Shown here: positions 51,250 through 59,799 of the stretch, piece after piece
How the letters are laid out: each line of letters begins with the position of its first letter
Numbering within the stretch: position 1 is the stretch's first letter
Origin: Paenibacillus_AR mesotrionivorans
GTDB taxonomy: Bacteria; Bacillota; Bacilli; Paenibacillales; NBRC-103111
Reading direction: 5' to 3'
Assembly: GCF_046098205.1 (NCBI RefSeq)
Contig: NZ_JBJURJ010000023.1
Coordinates: 40,257 to 104,256 of the forward strand
DNA: 64,000 nucleotides
Translations under genes and position numbers: made by a program
Notes under the pieces: generated by a model
The model's input: only the letters and a program-made list of their open reading frames with translations
What the model was told of the DNA's origin: nothing
Databases searched by the model: none

Positions 51250-52281
51250 CTAGCGTACCTCCTTCGCAACAGGCCTGGATACTTCAGGCGCCATCGGATG
51301 GGTTAGCCAGCAAGCAGCCGCATGACCTTTGCCGATTTCGGTAAGCTCCGGGTCTATCTTCTTGCAAATATCCATGGCATAAGCGCAGCGGGCAGCAAAA
51401 GCACAGCCAACTGGCGGGGCAAACAAATCCGGAGGTGTGCCTTCAATGGGCATCAGCGGCTCATCGGCAGACTGATCAAGGCGGGGCATGGATGCAAGCA
51501 AGCCCCATGTATACGGGTGCTTGGAGTTGTAGAATACATCATCTACCTTCCCGACTTCCACTACCTTGCCGGCATACATAACCACAACACGTTGGGCGAT
51601 ATTCGCTACCACACCAAGGTCATGGGTAATGATAATAATGGACATCCCCAGCTTCTTCTGCAGATCCTGCATCAAGTCGATAATTTGCGCTTGAATAGTT
51701 ACGTCCAATGCGGTGGTAGGTTCGTCCGCAATCAGAAGCTTGGGACGGCAGGCCAGAGCAAGTGCGATCATAACCCGCTGGCGCATACCGCCTGACAGCT
51801 CATGGGGATACTGCTTGACCCGGGATTCCGGGCTGGGAATGCCAACAAGCTTCAGCATCTCAACTGCTTGCTCGATAGCAGCCTTTTGGGACAGCTTTTG
51901 GTGCTTGACCAGACTTTCGGCAATTTGCTTGCCGACAGTCATGGTAGGATTCAGGGACGTCATGGGATCCTGGAAGATCATACCCATTTCGTAACCGCGG
52001 ATATGCTCCATGTCCTTGTCGGACAGCTTGGCCAAGTCCTTGTCGCCATCAAACAAAATTTGCCCCTTCTTAATGTTTCCGGGAGGCATGGGAATCAGAC
52101 GCATGATGGTCTGTGCGGTTACGGACTTGCCGCAGCCGGATTCGCCTACAATGGCGAGTGCTTCGCCTTTATGCAAATCGAAAGATACTCCCCGTACGGC
52201 CTGAACCTCGCCGGCATACGTGCTGAAGGAGACTTCGAGATCCTTAACATCGAGTATAAGGTCATTGCTTGCTTTGTTCAT
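51250..52281 (-). CDS. oppD: oligopeptide ABC transporter ATPase OppD
   Basis: Second ATPase of the importer; 343 residues. Walker A GESGCGKSVTAQT, signature LSGGMRQRVMIALAL, Walker B LLIADEPTTALDV, IITHDLGVV, and the C-terminal GCAFAARCAYAMDIC motif. AGGAGGTGG precedes the ATG chosen at MNKASND. It follows oppC by 24 bases. Confidence 0.94.
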   Translation of the reverse strand: MNKASNDLILDVKDLEVSFSTYAGEVQAVRGVSFDLHKGEALAIVGESGCGKSVTAQTIMRLIPMPPGNIKKGQILFDGDKDLAKLSDKDMEHIRGYEMGMIFQDPMTSLNPTMTVGKQIAESLVKHQKLSQKAAIEQAVEMLKLVGIPSPESRVKQYPHELSGGMRQRVMIALALACRPKLLIADEPTTALDVTIQAQIIDLMQDLQKKLGMSIIIITHDLGVVANIAQRVVVMYAGKVVEVGKVDDVFYNSKHPYTWGLLASMPRLDQSADEPLMPIEGTPPDLFAPPVGCAFAARCAYAMDICKKIDPELTEIGKGHAAACWLTHPMAPEVSRPVAKEVR

Positions 52282-52305
52282 GGGGTCCACCTCCTGTAAG
52301 TCCGC

Positions 52306-53226
52306 TTATTTGCGCATCCGTGGGTCAAGAGCATCACGCAGACCGTCACCCAGCAGGTTAAAGGCCAACATGATAAGAGAAATTACAGCAGCAGGGAAAA
52401 ACAGCTGGTACGGATGCCCTTGGATAATGCTGCTGATGGCGTCGCTTGTCAGCGTACCAAGGCTCGCTTGGGGAGCGGGAATACCCAGACCCAGGAAGCT
52501 CAAGGTTGCCTCGGTAAAGATGGCGCCGGGGATGGAGAAGGTAATGTTAACGATAATAACGCCCAAGGTGTTGGGCACCAGATGTTTGAATAGAATGCGG
52601 TTGTTGCTGGCGCCCAATGTGCGGGCGGCCAGAATAAACTCTTGTTCCTTCATCTGCATAACCTGGCCGCGGACCAGCCGCGCCATACCCATCCAGCCGA
52701 AGGCGGTCATGGCGACGATAATCGTCAGCAAGCCTTTTTCCATAACAACCATCAACAGGATAACAACCAGCAGATAAGGGATAGCATACAGAATTTCCAC
52801 AATACGCATCATGAAGTTATCGGTAGCGCCGCCTTTGTAGCCGGCGATGCCTCCGTAGATAACCCCGATCATCAGGTCCAAGCTGGCAGCCACGATGGCA
52901 ATGGTCAATGAAATCCGGGCGCCAAACCAAACACGGACCCAGAGGTCACGGCCCAAGTCATCCGTGCCGAACCAGTGGGTGGCATTGGGAAGCTTGTTTA
53001 CGTTCATGAAGCTTTGCTCCGAATAAGAAAACGGGCGGATCATCGGCCCGAATATAGCCAGCAAAATTAATGCGATCAAAGCAAACAAGGCGGTCATCGC
53101 CACTTTGTTCTTCTTCAACCGGCGCCAAGCATCCTGCCAATACGTAAGGCTAGGGCGGACAATGCGCTCGCCATTATCATCCTTAGGCGCAGGCAAAAAC
53201 ATATTTTCATTAATATTCATCGACAT
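52306..53226 (-). CDS. oppC: oligopeptide ABC transporter permease OppC
   Basis: Permease of 306 residues with an N-terminal OppC_N segment (LKKNKVAMTALFALIALILLAIFGP) and five further membrane segments. FGTDDLGRDLWVRVWFGARISL and the ATPase-contact loop FILAARTLGASNNRILFKHLVPN are diagnostic. GAGGGGGTG precedes the ATG. It starts just after oppB ends. Confidence 0.94.
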   Translation of the reverse strand: MSMNINENMFLPAPKDDNGERIVRPSLTYWQDAWRRLKKNKVAMTALFALIALILLAIFGPMIRPFSYSEQSFMNVNKLPNATHWFGTDDLGRDLWVRVWFGARISLTIAIVAASLDLMIGVIYGGIAGYKGGATDNFMMRIVEILYAIPYLLVVILLMVVMEKGLLTIIVAMTAFGWMGMARLVRGQVMQMKEQEFILAARTLGASNNRILFKHLVPNTLGVIIVNITFSIPGAIFTEATLSFLGLGIPAPQASLGTLTSDAISSIIQGHPYQLFFPAAVISLIMLAFNLLGDGLRDALDPRMRK

Positions 53227-53231
53227 CCGGT

Positions 53232-54152
53232 TCACCCCCTCAGCTTAATGCGCGGATCTATGATGGAATACAGCAGGTCTACTATAAAGAGTATGACGAC
53301 AAGCGCGATGCCATAAACCACAGTAGTACCCATAATGAGGGAGTAATCCCGATTATTGATGCCGTCTACCAACATTTTACCTGAACCCGGTACAGAGAAA
53401 ATTTTCTCAATGACAAAAGAACCGGTAACCAGATGAGCCGTGATCGGACCAAGGATGGTGATAACGGGAAGAATCGCATTACGGATGGCATGGTTAACCA
53501 CAACACGCACATAAGGCAAACCCTTCGCCTTAGCCGTTTTGATATAATCCTGATTCAACACCTCAAGCATATTGGAACGCATTAACCGGGTGATCTGCGC
53601 AAGAGGCGAAGCCGATAATGCGAGTGTTGGCAGAACCGTATGTTTCATGGACGCCCATGTGGCGACTGGAAACCAATGAAATTGAACCGCAAGAAATTGG
53701 ATAAGTAAGGTAGCGATTACAAAGCTGGGCACAGATGTTCCTAAAACCGCTAATATGGTAGCGAGTCGGTCAGGAATTCTGTTATGGTACAGCGAGGAAG
53801 TAATCCCTAAGAACAAACCGCCGATAACGGCAACAACCAAGGCTTGTAAACCCAGCTGAACGGTTACTGGCATAGCTTCCTTCAGCATTTGGTTAACATC
53901 CCGGGATTGTGATTTGTAGGAAGGGCCAAGATCACCCTGCAGCAGGGAACCCACATATCGGAAATATTGCTTCCAGACAGGCTCGTCCAGATGATAAAAT
54001 TTATTCAAATTTTCCAGAATAGCAGGAGGCACCGGTTTCTCTTGGGTGAAAGGTCCGCCAGGTACGGAATGCATGAGTATAAAGGTTAGAGTAATTATCA
54101 CCAAAATCGTAAGAACGGCGTTTACTCCTCTTTTAATAAGAAATGATCGCAT
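53232..54152 (-). CDS. oppB: oligopeptide ABC transporter permease OppB
   Basis: Permease of 306 residues with six membrane segments. Typical MHSVPGGPF near the N-terminus, LARITRLMRSNMLEVL-like QITRLMRSNMLEVLNQDYIKTAKAKGL contact loop, and the end YSIIDPRIKLRG. The start MRSFLIKRG was chosen with AAGGGG 11 bases upstream. Between it and oppA is a strong hairpin. Confidence 0.94.
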   Translation of the reverse strand: MRSFLIKRGVNAVLTILVIITLTFILMHSVPGGPFTQEKPVPPAILENLNKFYHLDEPVWKQYFRYVGSLLQGDLGPSYKSQSRDVNQMLKEAMPVTVQLGLQALVVAVIGGLFLGITSSLYHNRIPDRLATILAVLGTSVPSFVIATLLIQFLAVQFHWFPVATWASMKHTVLPTLALSASPLAQITRLMRSNMLEVLNQDYIKTAKAKGLPYVRVVVNHAIRNAILPVITILGPITAHLVTGSFVIEKIFSVPGSGKMLVDGINNRDYSLIMGTTVVYGIALVVILFIVDLLYSIIDPRIKLRG

Positions 54153-54189
54153 AAAGTTAGTTACCCCTTCCCAAGCCTCTATCATCAGA

Positions 54190-54226
54190 ACATGAGGTAT
54201 GCCTGCACGTACGGCATACCTCATGT
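54190..54226. repeat. oppA-oppB intercistronic hairpin
   Basis: ACATGAGGTATGCC (54190-54203) is a perfect inverted repeat of GGCATACCTCATGT (54213-54226). On the minus strand no U-run follows, so it most likely protects the oppA message or partly ends transcription, giving more binding protein than permease. Confidence 0.8.
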
Positions 54227-54240
54227 GCGATCTTTTTTAT

Positions 54241-55947
54241 TTACTTAGTAACAGCATAACGGAAGCTCATTTCACGGTTAGCAGGAGTGTAGACACCAGT
54301 GATGTCCTTCTTGATGGCGTTAGCCGAGGTGTAGAAGTAGATCGGCATAATCGGCATTTCATCCATCAGGATCTTCTCTGCGTCACGGAATTGTTGAATC
54401 CGCTTAGCTTCGTTTTGTTCCTTCTTGGCAGCTGCTACCAGCTCATCATACTGCTTGTTGCTCCAGCCGGTGTTGTTGTTGCCGCCGCCTGTAACGAACA
54501 TGTCGATGTAGGTCATCGGATCCAGGTAGTCGCCGATCCAGCCGGTACGAATGACTTGATAATCCAGCTTGGATTGTTTGTCAGTCCATACCTTGGATTC
54601 AACATTACCCAGGGTAACTTCCACACCCAAGTTCTTCTTCCACATTTCTTGGATGGCTTCAGCAATTTTCTTGTGGCCTTCATTGGTGTTGTAAGTCAGC
54701 TCGGTTTTGGGGAAGGCAGTCAAGCCCAGTTCCTTCAAGCCTTCATCCAACAGCTTCTTGGCTTCTGCAGCGTCTTCCTTGAAGTAGGTTTGGGTAGCGG
54801 CGTCGCCTGTACGGAAGTCCTTGCCGGCCATGATGATACCGGGGGATACGAAAGCGAATGCCGGAGTTTGTCCGGTCTTGGTGATGTTGTCGATAATCGG
54901 CTGACGTTGGATGGCCATAGTCAGAGCCTTACGAACCTTCACATTGTTGAAAGGAGGCTTAGTTACATTGAAGCGGTAGAAGTAAGTAGCCAGCTTCGGA
55001 GATACAATCAGCTCGCCGCTCTTCTTCGCAGTTTCGATAGCAGCCGGAGTTACGGATTGATAAACATTCAGCTCACCGGTGGTGTACATTTGCCATGCAG
55101 TGTTGTCGTCTGTGATGTTGTTCCAGGTAATTTGGGTAGCAGTGATCTTGGCCTTGTCATAGTAGTTCTCGTTCTTGACAGCCACCATCTTCTTGTCCTT
55201 GCTCCATTCCTTCACTGTGAAAGGACCGTTGCCGACAAGGGTTGCAGCTTCGTTCGCCCACTTGGGGTTGGCTTCAACAACCTTCTTGTTGACCGGATAG
55301 TAGGTATAGAAGGAAACCAGCTGTTTGAAGTAAGCAGTCGGGTTAACCAGATTAACGACCAGAGTCTTGTCGTCGGTTGCCTTAACGCCTACAGCATCCC
55401 GCAATTTATTCATTTCTTCGGCGGAAAGCTTCTTGGGGTCAGCTCTGTTGTATTCTGTGCCGCCCTTAATGTAGTCACCGATTTGGTAAGCATATTCAGA
55501 AGCGAAGGCTGGGTCCAAAACCCGTTTCCAGGAGTATTCGAAATCCGCTGCTGTTAACGGATCACCGTTGGACCACTTCAGGTTGTCCTTCAGGGTGAAG
55601 GTATAAGTCAGGCCGTCTTCGCTGATCTTAACATCTTTTGCTTGTCCGGGAACCAGTCCGTCTTTGTCTTGGAAGAACAGACCTTCAAATACGTGGTCCA
55701 AAGACCAGCTGGATGAGGTGGACTTGGCAAGACCTGGGTCCATGGTAGGAATTTCGCCGTTAATGTAAGTGTTGATTACGGCGCCTTTAGCAGAGGGTGC
55801 GGTAGAAGCCGCGGTGCTGGCTCCAGGGGAAGCCGAAGGTGCTGTAGAGCTGGTGCCTTCATCTGAAGATGTTGTGGTACAACCTGCAGCTACGCCAAGT
55901 GCCATCACAGAGGACAGCGTGGCGGCTAACAACTTTTTCGTTTGCAT
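54241..55947 (-). CDS. oppA: oligopeptide-binding lipoprotein OppA
   Basis: Family 5 solute-binding lipoprotein, 568 residues. Signal with lipobox Cys23 (LGVAAGCTTTSS), a Ser/Ala/Thr linker, then INTYINGEIPTMDPGLA, LKWSNGDPLTAADFEYSWKRVLDP and PFNNVKVRKALTMAIQRQPI. GGAGGG precedes the ATG. First gene of oppABCDF. It supplies peptides for nutrition and, by analogy with Bacillus Opp (Spo0K), may import signalling peptides that feed sporulation. Confidence 0.95.
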   Translation of the reverse strand: MQTKKLLAATLSSVMALGVAAGCTTTSSDEGTSSTAPSASPGASTAASTAPSAKGAVINTYINGEIPTMDPGLAKSTSSSWSLDHVFEGLFFQDKDGLVPGQAKDVKISEDGLTYTFTLKDNLKWSNGDPLTAADFEYSWKRVLDPAFASEYAYQIGDYIKGGTEYNRADPKKLSAEEMNKLRDAVGVKATDDKTLVVNLVNPTAYFKQLVSFYTYYPVNKKVVEANPKWANEAATLVGNGPFTVKEWSKDKKMVAVKNENYYDKAKITATQITWNNITDDNTAWQMYTTGELNVYQSVTPAAIETAKKSGELIVSPKLATYFYRFNVTKPPFNNVKVRKALTMAIQRQPIIDNITKTGQTPAFAFVSPGIIMAGKDFRTGDAATQTYFKEDAAEAKKLLDEGLKELGLTAFPKTELTYNTNEGHKKIAEAIQEMWKKNLGVEVTLGNVESKVWTDKQSKLDYQVIRTGWIGDYLDPMTYIDMFVTGGGNNNTGWSNKQYDELVAAAKKEQNEAKRIQQFRDAEKILMDEMPIMPIYFYTSANAIKKDITGVYTPANREMSFRYAVTK

Positions 55948-56418
55948 AGTAACCCTCCCGAATATACTGAATACTTTTTTTATGGTAAAGGTACAACAAC
56001 CGTCCAGCAGTGACGATTGTCACACCATTAGCCCAACTCCATGAACATTTGTACACCGGTCAAAAACATTTCGAATTTGCGCCTTTTTCTTCATGTGAGA
56101 TTATCTCACACTAAATAAATTCCATGTCATTATTTTTAACATAAAGTTATTGACCTGTAAATAATTTTTTTCAATTCCTTCACAAATTTCACAAGTAAGT
56201 AACAATTCAATAAAAGAAGGTTTATCTTTTTCGGCCGAATTATAATCTTTTTCAATTATACAACCGGCGGTTAATAAAATCTACGATTTTCTTGTGGAAA
56301 AAATTCCTCTCTTGGGTAAACCTTTTAAGAAAAGCTTCCATGGAATTATGATAACTTATATTTATACATTTTTGAAGTATTTTTATTCAAATTAATTAAG
56401 CTTTCGACAATCTGCTTC
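55948..56418. other. AT-rich intergenic region upstream of oppA
   Basis: No gene is supported. It holds the palindrome TGTGAGATTATCTCACA (56094-56110), a weak minus-strand promoter candidate (TTTACA at 56156-56161, 16 bases, TTAAAA at 56134-56139), a second candidate close to the start (TTGTAC, 17 bases, TATTCA near 55975), and a GTGAC/GTCAC dyad near 56010-56024. Confidence 0.5.
56094..56110. promoter_or_regulatory. perfect 7-3-7 palindrome upstream of oppA
   Basis: TGTGAGA-TTA-TCTCACA, about 150 bases before oppA. It resembles CRP/FNR-type half-sites TGTGA/TCACA but with seven rather than six bases between them. The binding factor is unknown. Confidence 0.55.
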
Positions 56419-57390
56419 CTATTCGCAGCCCGCCCGCAAAGCTTCTTTGGCCAAAACCAAGCGGTGAACTGTCTCGTGGAAAGGAAGTTTGAGAGCATTC
56501 CGTTCCGCTTCCCGGAGCAAGCTGCCCGTCAGCCACTCCAATTCCGTAAGGCGACCCGCCGTCACATCCTGCAGCATTGACGAACGGTTCCCTGCCGTTG
56601 CCCGGCACACCTCAACCAGCCTTCCCCAACGAACCCCCTCCGGCCTTCCGTATCCGGCAGCCGCAGCAACAGATTCCGCTTCTTCATACAAGCTCCTCAT
56701 GAGCTCCATACACCGGGGCTGCTCCAGCAGCTGGCCGTTGCGGATCTCCAACAGGGCGGTTAGCGGGTTAATCACGCAGTTCATAATCAGTTTGTCCCAA
56801 ACATCCATCTGAATATGATCAGAAACCTCAGTGCGGAAGCCCGCCCTGCATAACATTTCTGCCAGCGATTCAGCATACGGCCGGGTAAGGAGCTCTTCCT
56901 TTTCCACACCACCGACGCGTGTGCTTCCGGCTCCCGTATGCCGGACCTCCGTATCCGAAACCCGCATAGCGCCTTCTGTGGTTACCGCGGCATAAAGCCT
57001 GCTTCCTTCAAAAACAGCCCGCAGCTTCTCCAAGTGCCCCATGCCATTCTGAATGCAGCATAAGCGTGTATTCTGCGAGGCCTGTCTGTGGACCGCCTCC
57101 ACAACTTGGGGGCTGATATCCTTTTGCTTCAAAGCAAGAATGATCCAGTCTGCGCCGCTTCCCGCTTGGTGAAGCCTTGAGGAATAAGCGGCAAAATCCA
57201 GGCATCCGGCATCCGTCGCATGCAGATGTTTGCCGTCCTGCTCCTGTACCGTAATCCCCAACCGGGAAACAGCCGCCGCCTGCCCGGGAGTACGCACAAC
57301 CAGCGTAAGCGAACCTCCGCCTTCAGCCGCCGCGAGGCGGCCTGCCAGCAGCAAACCCAATGAGCCGCCGCCGATAATCTCGATGTTCAT
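56419..57390 (-). CDS. panE: 2-dehydropantoate 2-reductase (ketopantoate reductase)
   Basis: NADPH-dependent reductase of pantothenate synthesis; 323 residues. N-terminal Rossmann motif MNIEIIGGGSLGLLLAGRLA, catalytic Lys in WDKLIMNCVINPLTALLEIRNGQLL with the conserved Asn, and the ILALKQKDI strand. AAAGGATG precedes the ATG. It lies next to gerR as ylbQ lies near ylbO in Bacillus. Own promoter upstream. Confidence 0.9.
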   Translation of the reverse strand: MNIEIIGGGSLGLLLAGRLAAAEGGGSLTLVVRTPGQAAAVSRLGITVQEQDGKHLHATDAGCLDFAAYSSRLHQAGSGADWIILALKQKDISPQVVEAVHRQASQNTRLCCIQNGMGHLEKLRAVFEGSRLYAAVTTEGAMRVSDTEVRHTGAGSTRVGGVEKEELLTRPYAESLAEMLCRAGFRTEVSDHIQMDVWDKLIMNCVINPLTALLEIRNGQLLEQPRCMELMRSLYEEAESVAAAAGYGRPEGVRWGRLVEVCRATAGNRSSMLQDVTAGRLTELEWLTGSLLREAERNALKLPFHETVHRLVLAKEALRAGCE

Positions 57391-57410
57391 GCTCCCACAT
57401 CCTTTTTTCC

Positions 57411-57438
57411 ACTATACCACTATACCACTTTAGGGCAA
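57411..57438 (-). promoter_or_regulatory. panE promoter with tandem -10 elements
   Basis: The minus strand shows TTGCCC (57433-57438), 16 bases, TATAGT (57411-57416). A second TATAGT occurs eight bases upstream of the first (57419-57424) within a repeated GTGGTATA unit. Start codon is about 20 bases away. Confidence 0.6.
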
Positions 57439-57444
57439 GAAAGG

Positions 57445-57475
57445 AAAAGCGGCTCCTTTTACGGAAGCCGCTTTT
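57445..57475 (-). terminator. terminator of gerR
   Basis: On the minus strand AAAAGCGGCTTCC pairs with GGAGCCGCTTTT, followed by CCTTTCTT. The U-run is imperfect. Confidence 0.75.
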
Positions 57476-57509
57476 GATGTCAGACTATTCTTATTGGAAG
57501 GATATTTTC

Positions 57510-58160
57510 TTATTCAATACGCTCCAGGTTACCGTTTGCATCCATTTTAAACTTGGATTTCGCCTCTTCTTCTTCTTCCTGCAGAAGAGACAGCTTTCTT
57601 GCCCTGTCCATAATCTGGATCAGCGCTTTATAGTCGTCATTCACCACCCTGTAATCGGTGGATACATCATGGACTTCGGAATTCAGCTTTTCATTCTCCC
57701 GGCGCAGCGAGGCCATGGTCTCGCGGGTTTCTGCCAGATCCTTCTCCAGCGTACGGATTTGCCGGGACATATCGGCATAGGTGGTTTTCCACTGGCGCAG
57801 AAAACGGATTACCGCATCAATGGATACGGATTCCTCCGAAATCATTCCTTCAGACCGGGTGTACCCGGATTCCTGGACCTCGAGCATCGCCACGGAAGCT
57901 GTTGCACCGCCGGACGAATGTTTCTTGGCCTGGTTGCGCTGCTGCCGCTGCTTTTTGGCGATTTGGATGGCGGCCTCATATTTTTTGCGGACAAAACTGT
58001 TCCAGCGGAATCCGCAAGCTGCGGCCGTCCGCCCGATCCGCTCCCCTACTTCTTCGAATGCGGCTAACTGCGTGCCGCCTTCCCTAATATGGCGGAGTGT
58101 CACCTCGGCCAAAATCAAATCATCCTCTTCACTCCACGCATCTTGTCTGACTGCTGACAT
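57510..58160 (-). CDS. gerR: RsfA/GerR-family sporulation transcription factor
   Basis: DNA-binding regulator, 216 residues. A Myb/SANT-like helix-turn-helix fills residues 1-65 (RQDAWSEEDDLILAEVTLRHIREG, then ERIGRTAAACGFRWNSFVRKKY). A basic linker follows, and a long coiled coil at about 125-185 for dimerisation. Members are RsfA (forespore) and GerR/YlbO (mother cell) in Bacillus; neighbourhood with panE fits GerR/YlbO better. The start was chosen at MSAVRQDAW with GGGAGGT upstream. Confidence 0.85.
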   Translation of the reverse strand: MSAVRQDAWSEEDDLILAEVTLRHIREGGTQLAAFEEVGERIGRTAAACGFRWNSFVRKKYEAAIQIAKKQRQQRNQAKKHSSGGATASVAMLEVQESGYTRSEGMISEESVSIDAVIRFLRQWKTTYADMSRQIRTLEKDLAETRETMASLRRENEKLNSEVHDVSTDYRVVNDDYKALIQIMDRARKLSLLQEEEEEAKSKFKMDANGNLERIE

Positions 58161-58565
58161 TTTACTACCTCCCAAAAAAGGTTATTCTCCTGTTGCAGTG
58201 CCCCTTGCATGCTTCTAATGTCCGGTTTCGTGCAAACGTCCGGCGTATGATCTCCGGTCTCTTTTTGCCATACGGAGAACTAGAGCCCCTTCAGCAGCCG
58301 GTAACCGCTTCATATCTTATAGGCGCCATGCGCAACTGCCTGGTATGTACTCCATACTTATGGTTATGCCGATACTAGAATTCATAGAATCTATTTGCTT
58401 GCAAAAGTCTTCTCATACTATTCGGTATTGACACTTTTTCTTAGAAACATACCTTTTAGGAGAGCTTCCCGGGTAAAATCAGCTAACTTGTATGCACGGC
58501 AAAAAAAGGCCGGCTTCCGGTGTGCGTGGGAGTACGCCGGAAACCAGCCTTGACATCCATTCAAC
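58161..58565. other. intergenic region upstream of gerR
   Basis: No gene is supported. The left end carries the gerR ribosome site; the right end (58501-58550) is the methyltransferase terminator. A gerR promoter is expected but none is clear; a CATACG block near 58230-58240 is only loosely sigma-E-like. Confidence 0.5.
58501..58550 (-). terminator. terminator of the MidA-type methyltransferase gene
   Basis: On the minus strand AAGGCTGGTTTCCGGCG pairs with CACCGGAAGCCGGCCTT and is followed by TTTTTTT, just after the stop codon. Confidence 0.9.
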
Positions 58566-59690
58566 TTATTTCTTTTGGATCAGCACCTTGAACAATTCGC
58601 TCATCCCATCGGACAACAGGAGCTGCCTGATGGCCCGGTTCCGTTTGGACGCCGGACTGAAGGGATCACGGCCATCATGGGACACCAGACGCTCCAGCAC
58701 GCCGCTTTCCAGGAGAAACTCCTTCTGGGTCATCAGCTGCCACCGGTTGACGCCGGCCTGAATTCCTGAACGGATACAGGCACTGAAATCCACATGAGCG
58801 GTTATATCCTGTTCTCCTGCATAAATATACGGGTTTTCGCCAGCCAAATGATTTTTATAGCATAGAAGTGTGCCGTTCATACGGTGAGTTCCGAACAATT
58901 CCAAGGCAGTATCCCCGTAATCAATAGTAATTAGCTCTCCGCTTTTCAGCTCCCCCAGCCTTTCGCCCAACCAGAGGGGTGCCTCCAAAGAAATATCTGC
59001 GGTTTGCCCGTCTGCCAGCTCGATTCCCGAATCCCTCAAGTAACGGATGAGTGCTTCGTCCGCACAGGGTAACTCGAGCTCATGAAACCCACCTGCGGAA
59101 ACATCCCAGCCTACATAAAGCTCCATCAGCGCTTGATTTCGCTGCCGGAGCCGGTGAACGGGAAAAGCATCCAGCAGCTCGTTGGACAAAAGAAAGTCCG
59201 CCTGGCCTGCCCCGCCTGCTTCCACCGCTTTCTCGGGTGTCCATTGCCGGACAATATGTAAGTGATCCGCCAACTGCTGCTTCTGGCTTTGTTGGTGCCA
59301 GGGGCTCTTTTCCACAGCAATATAATGGATTCGCAGGTACAGCTCCGGGAAATGCTCCCGGATACCGTCCAGAAGCTGCGCCGCCAACCTTCCCGTTCCG
59401 GCTCCCCATTCCATCATGCAGACCGGACCGGTTAGAGAATCGGCTTGGCGGGCAATATAGTAAGCCAACGCTTCACCAAGAACGCCGCCGATATTCGATG
59501 CCGTATAAAAATCGCCGGCTTTGCCGATTTTCTCCCGGGGCTGCATGTAATACCCCCACTGGGGATGATACAAACACAGCTCCATGTAATCCCGGAACGT
59601 GATGGCAGCTAGAGAGCCGGCATCGATCTTCCGTCTGACCGCTGTTTCCAGACTTGAGACGGACTCAGGATGGTCTATAGAATGTTTCAT
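58566..59690 (-). CDS. SAM-dependent methyltransferase, MidA/NDUFAF7 family
   Basis: Class I methyltransferase of 374 residues. FRDYMELCLYHPQWGYYMQ and KAGDFYTASNIGGVLGEALA are family signatures; the SAM motif is CMMEWGAGTGRLAAQLL. Mitochondrial relatives methylate an arginine of complex I; bacterial targets are not established. The start MKHSIDHPES was chosen with GGAGGAAC upstream. It is transcribed divergently from the neighbouring lipoprotein with overlapping promoters. Confidence 0.88.
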   Translation of the reverse strand: MKHSIDHPESVSSLETAVRRKIDAGSLAAITFRDYMELCLYHPQWGYYMQPREKIGKAGDFYTASNIGGVLGEALAYYIARQADSLTGPVCMMEWGAGTGRLAAQLLDGIREHFPELYLRIHYIAVEKSPWHQQSQKQQLADHLHIVRQWTPEKAVEAGGAGQADFLLSNELLDAFPVHRLRQRNQALMELYVGWDVSAGGFHELELPCADEALIRYLRDSGIELADGQTADISLEAPLWLGERLGELKSGELITIDYGDTALELFGTHRMNGTLLCYKNHLAGENPYIYAGEQDITAHVDFSACIRSGIQAGVNRWQLMTQKEFLLESGVLERLVSHDGRDPFSPASKRNRAIRQLLLSDGMSELFKVLIQKK

Positions 59691-59731
59691 GAGTTCCTCC
59701 ATCTTCCGGTTTCGTAAGAGGCTGTTTCATA

Positions 59732-59782
59732 GAGACAAACAAACCGGATGCCAGTATAATGGAACATAACTTACATTGTTAA
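59732..59782. promoter_or_regulatory. overlapping divergent promoters
   Basis: Plus strand: GAGACA (59732-59737), 17 bases, TATAAT (59755-59760), toward the lipoprotein. Minus strand: TTAACA (59777-59782), 18 bases, TATACT (59753-59758), toward the methyltransferase. The two -10 hexamers share four bases, so both cannot be occupied at once. Confidence 0.65.
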
Positions 59783-59799
59783 AGGAGAACATCCCCGTT

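Noticed and set aside
54199..55557. 452-residue plus-strand open frame
   Set aside because: Antisense to oppA, which has a lipobox and family motifs.
56094..56110. CRP/FNR binding site upstream of oppA
   Set aside because: Half-sites fit, but the central spacing is seven instead of six bases, so it was kept only as an unassigned palindrome.
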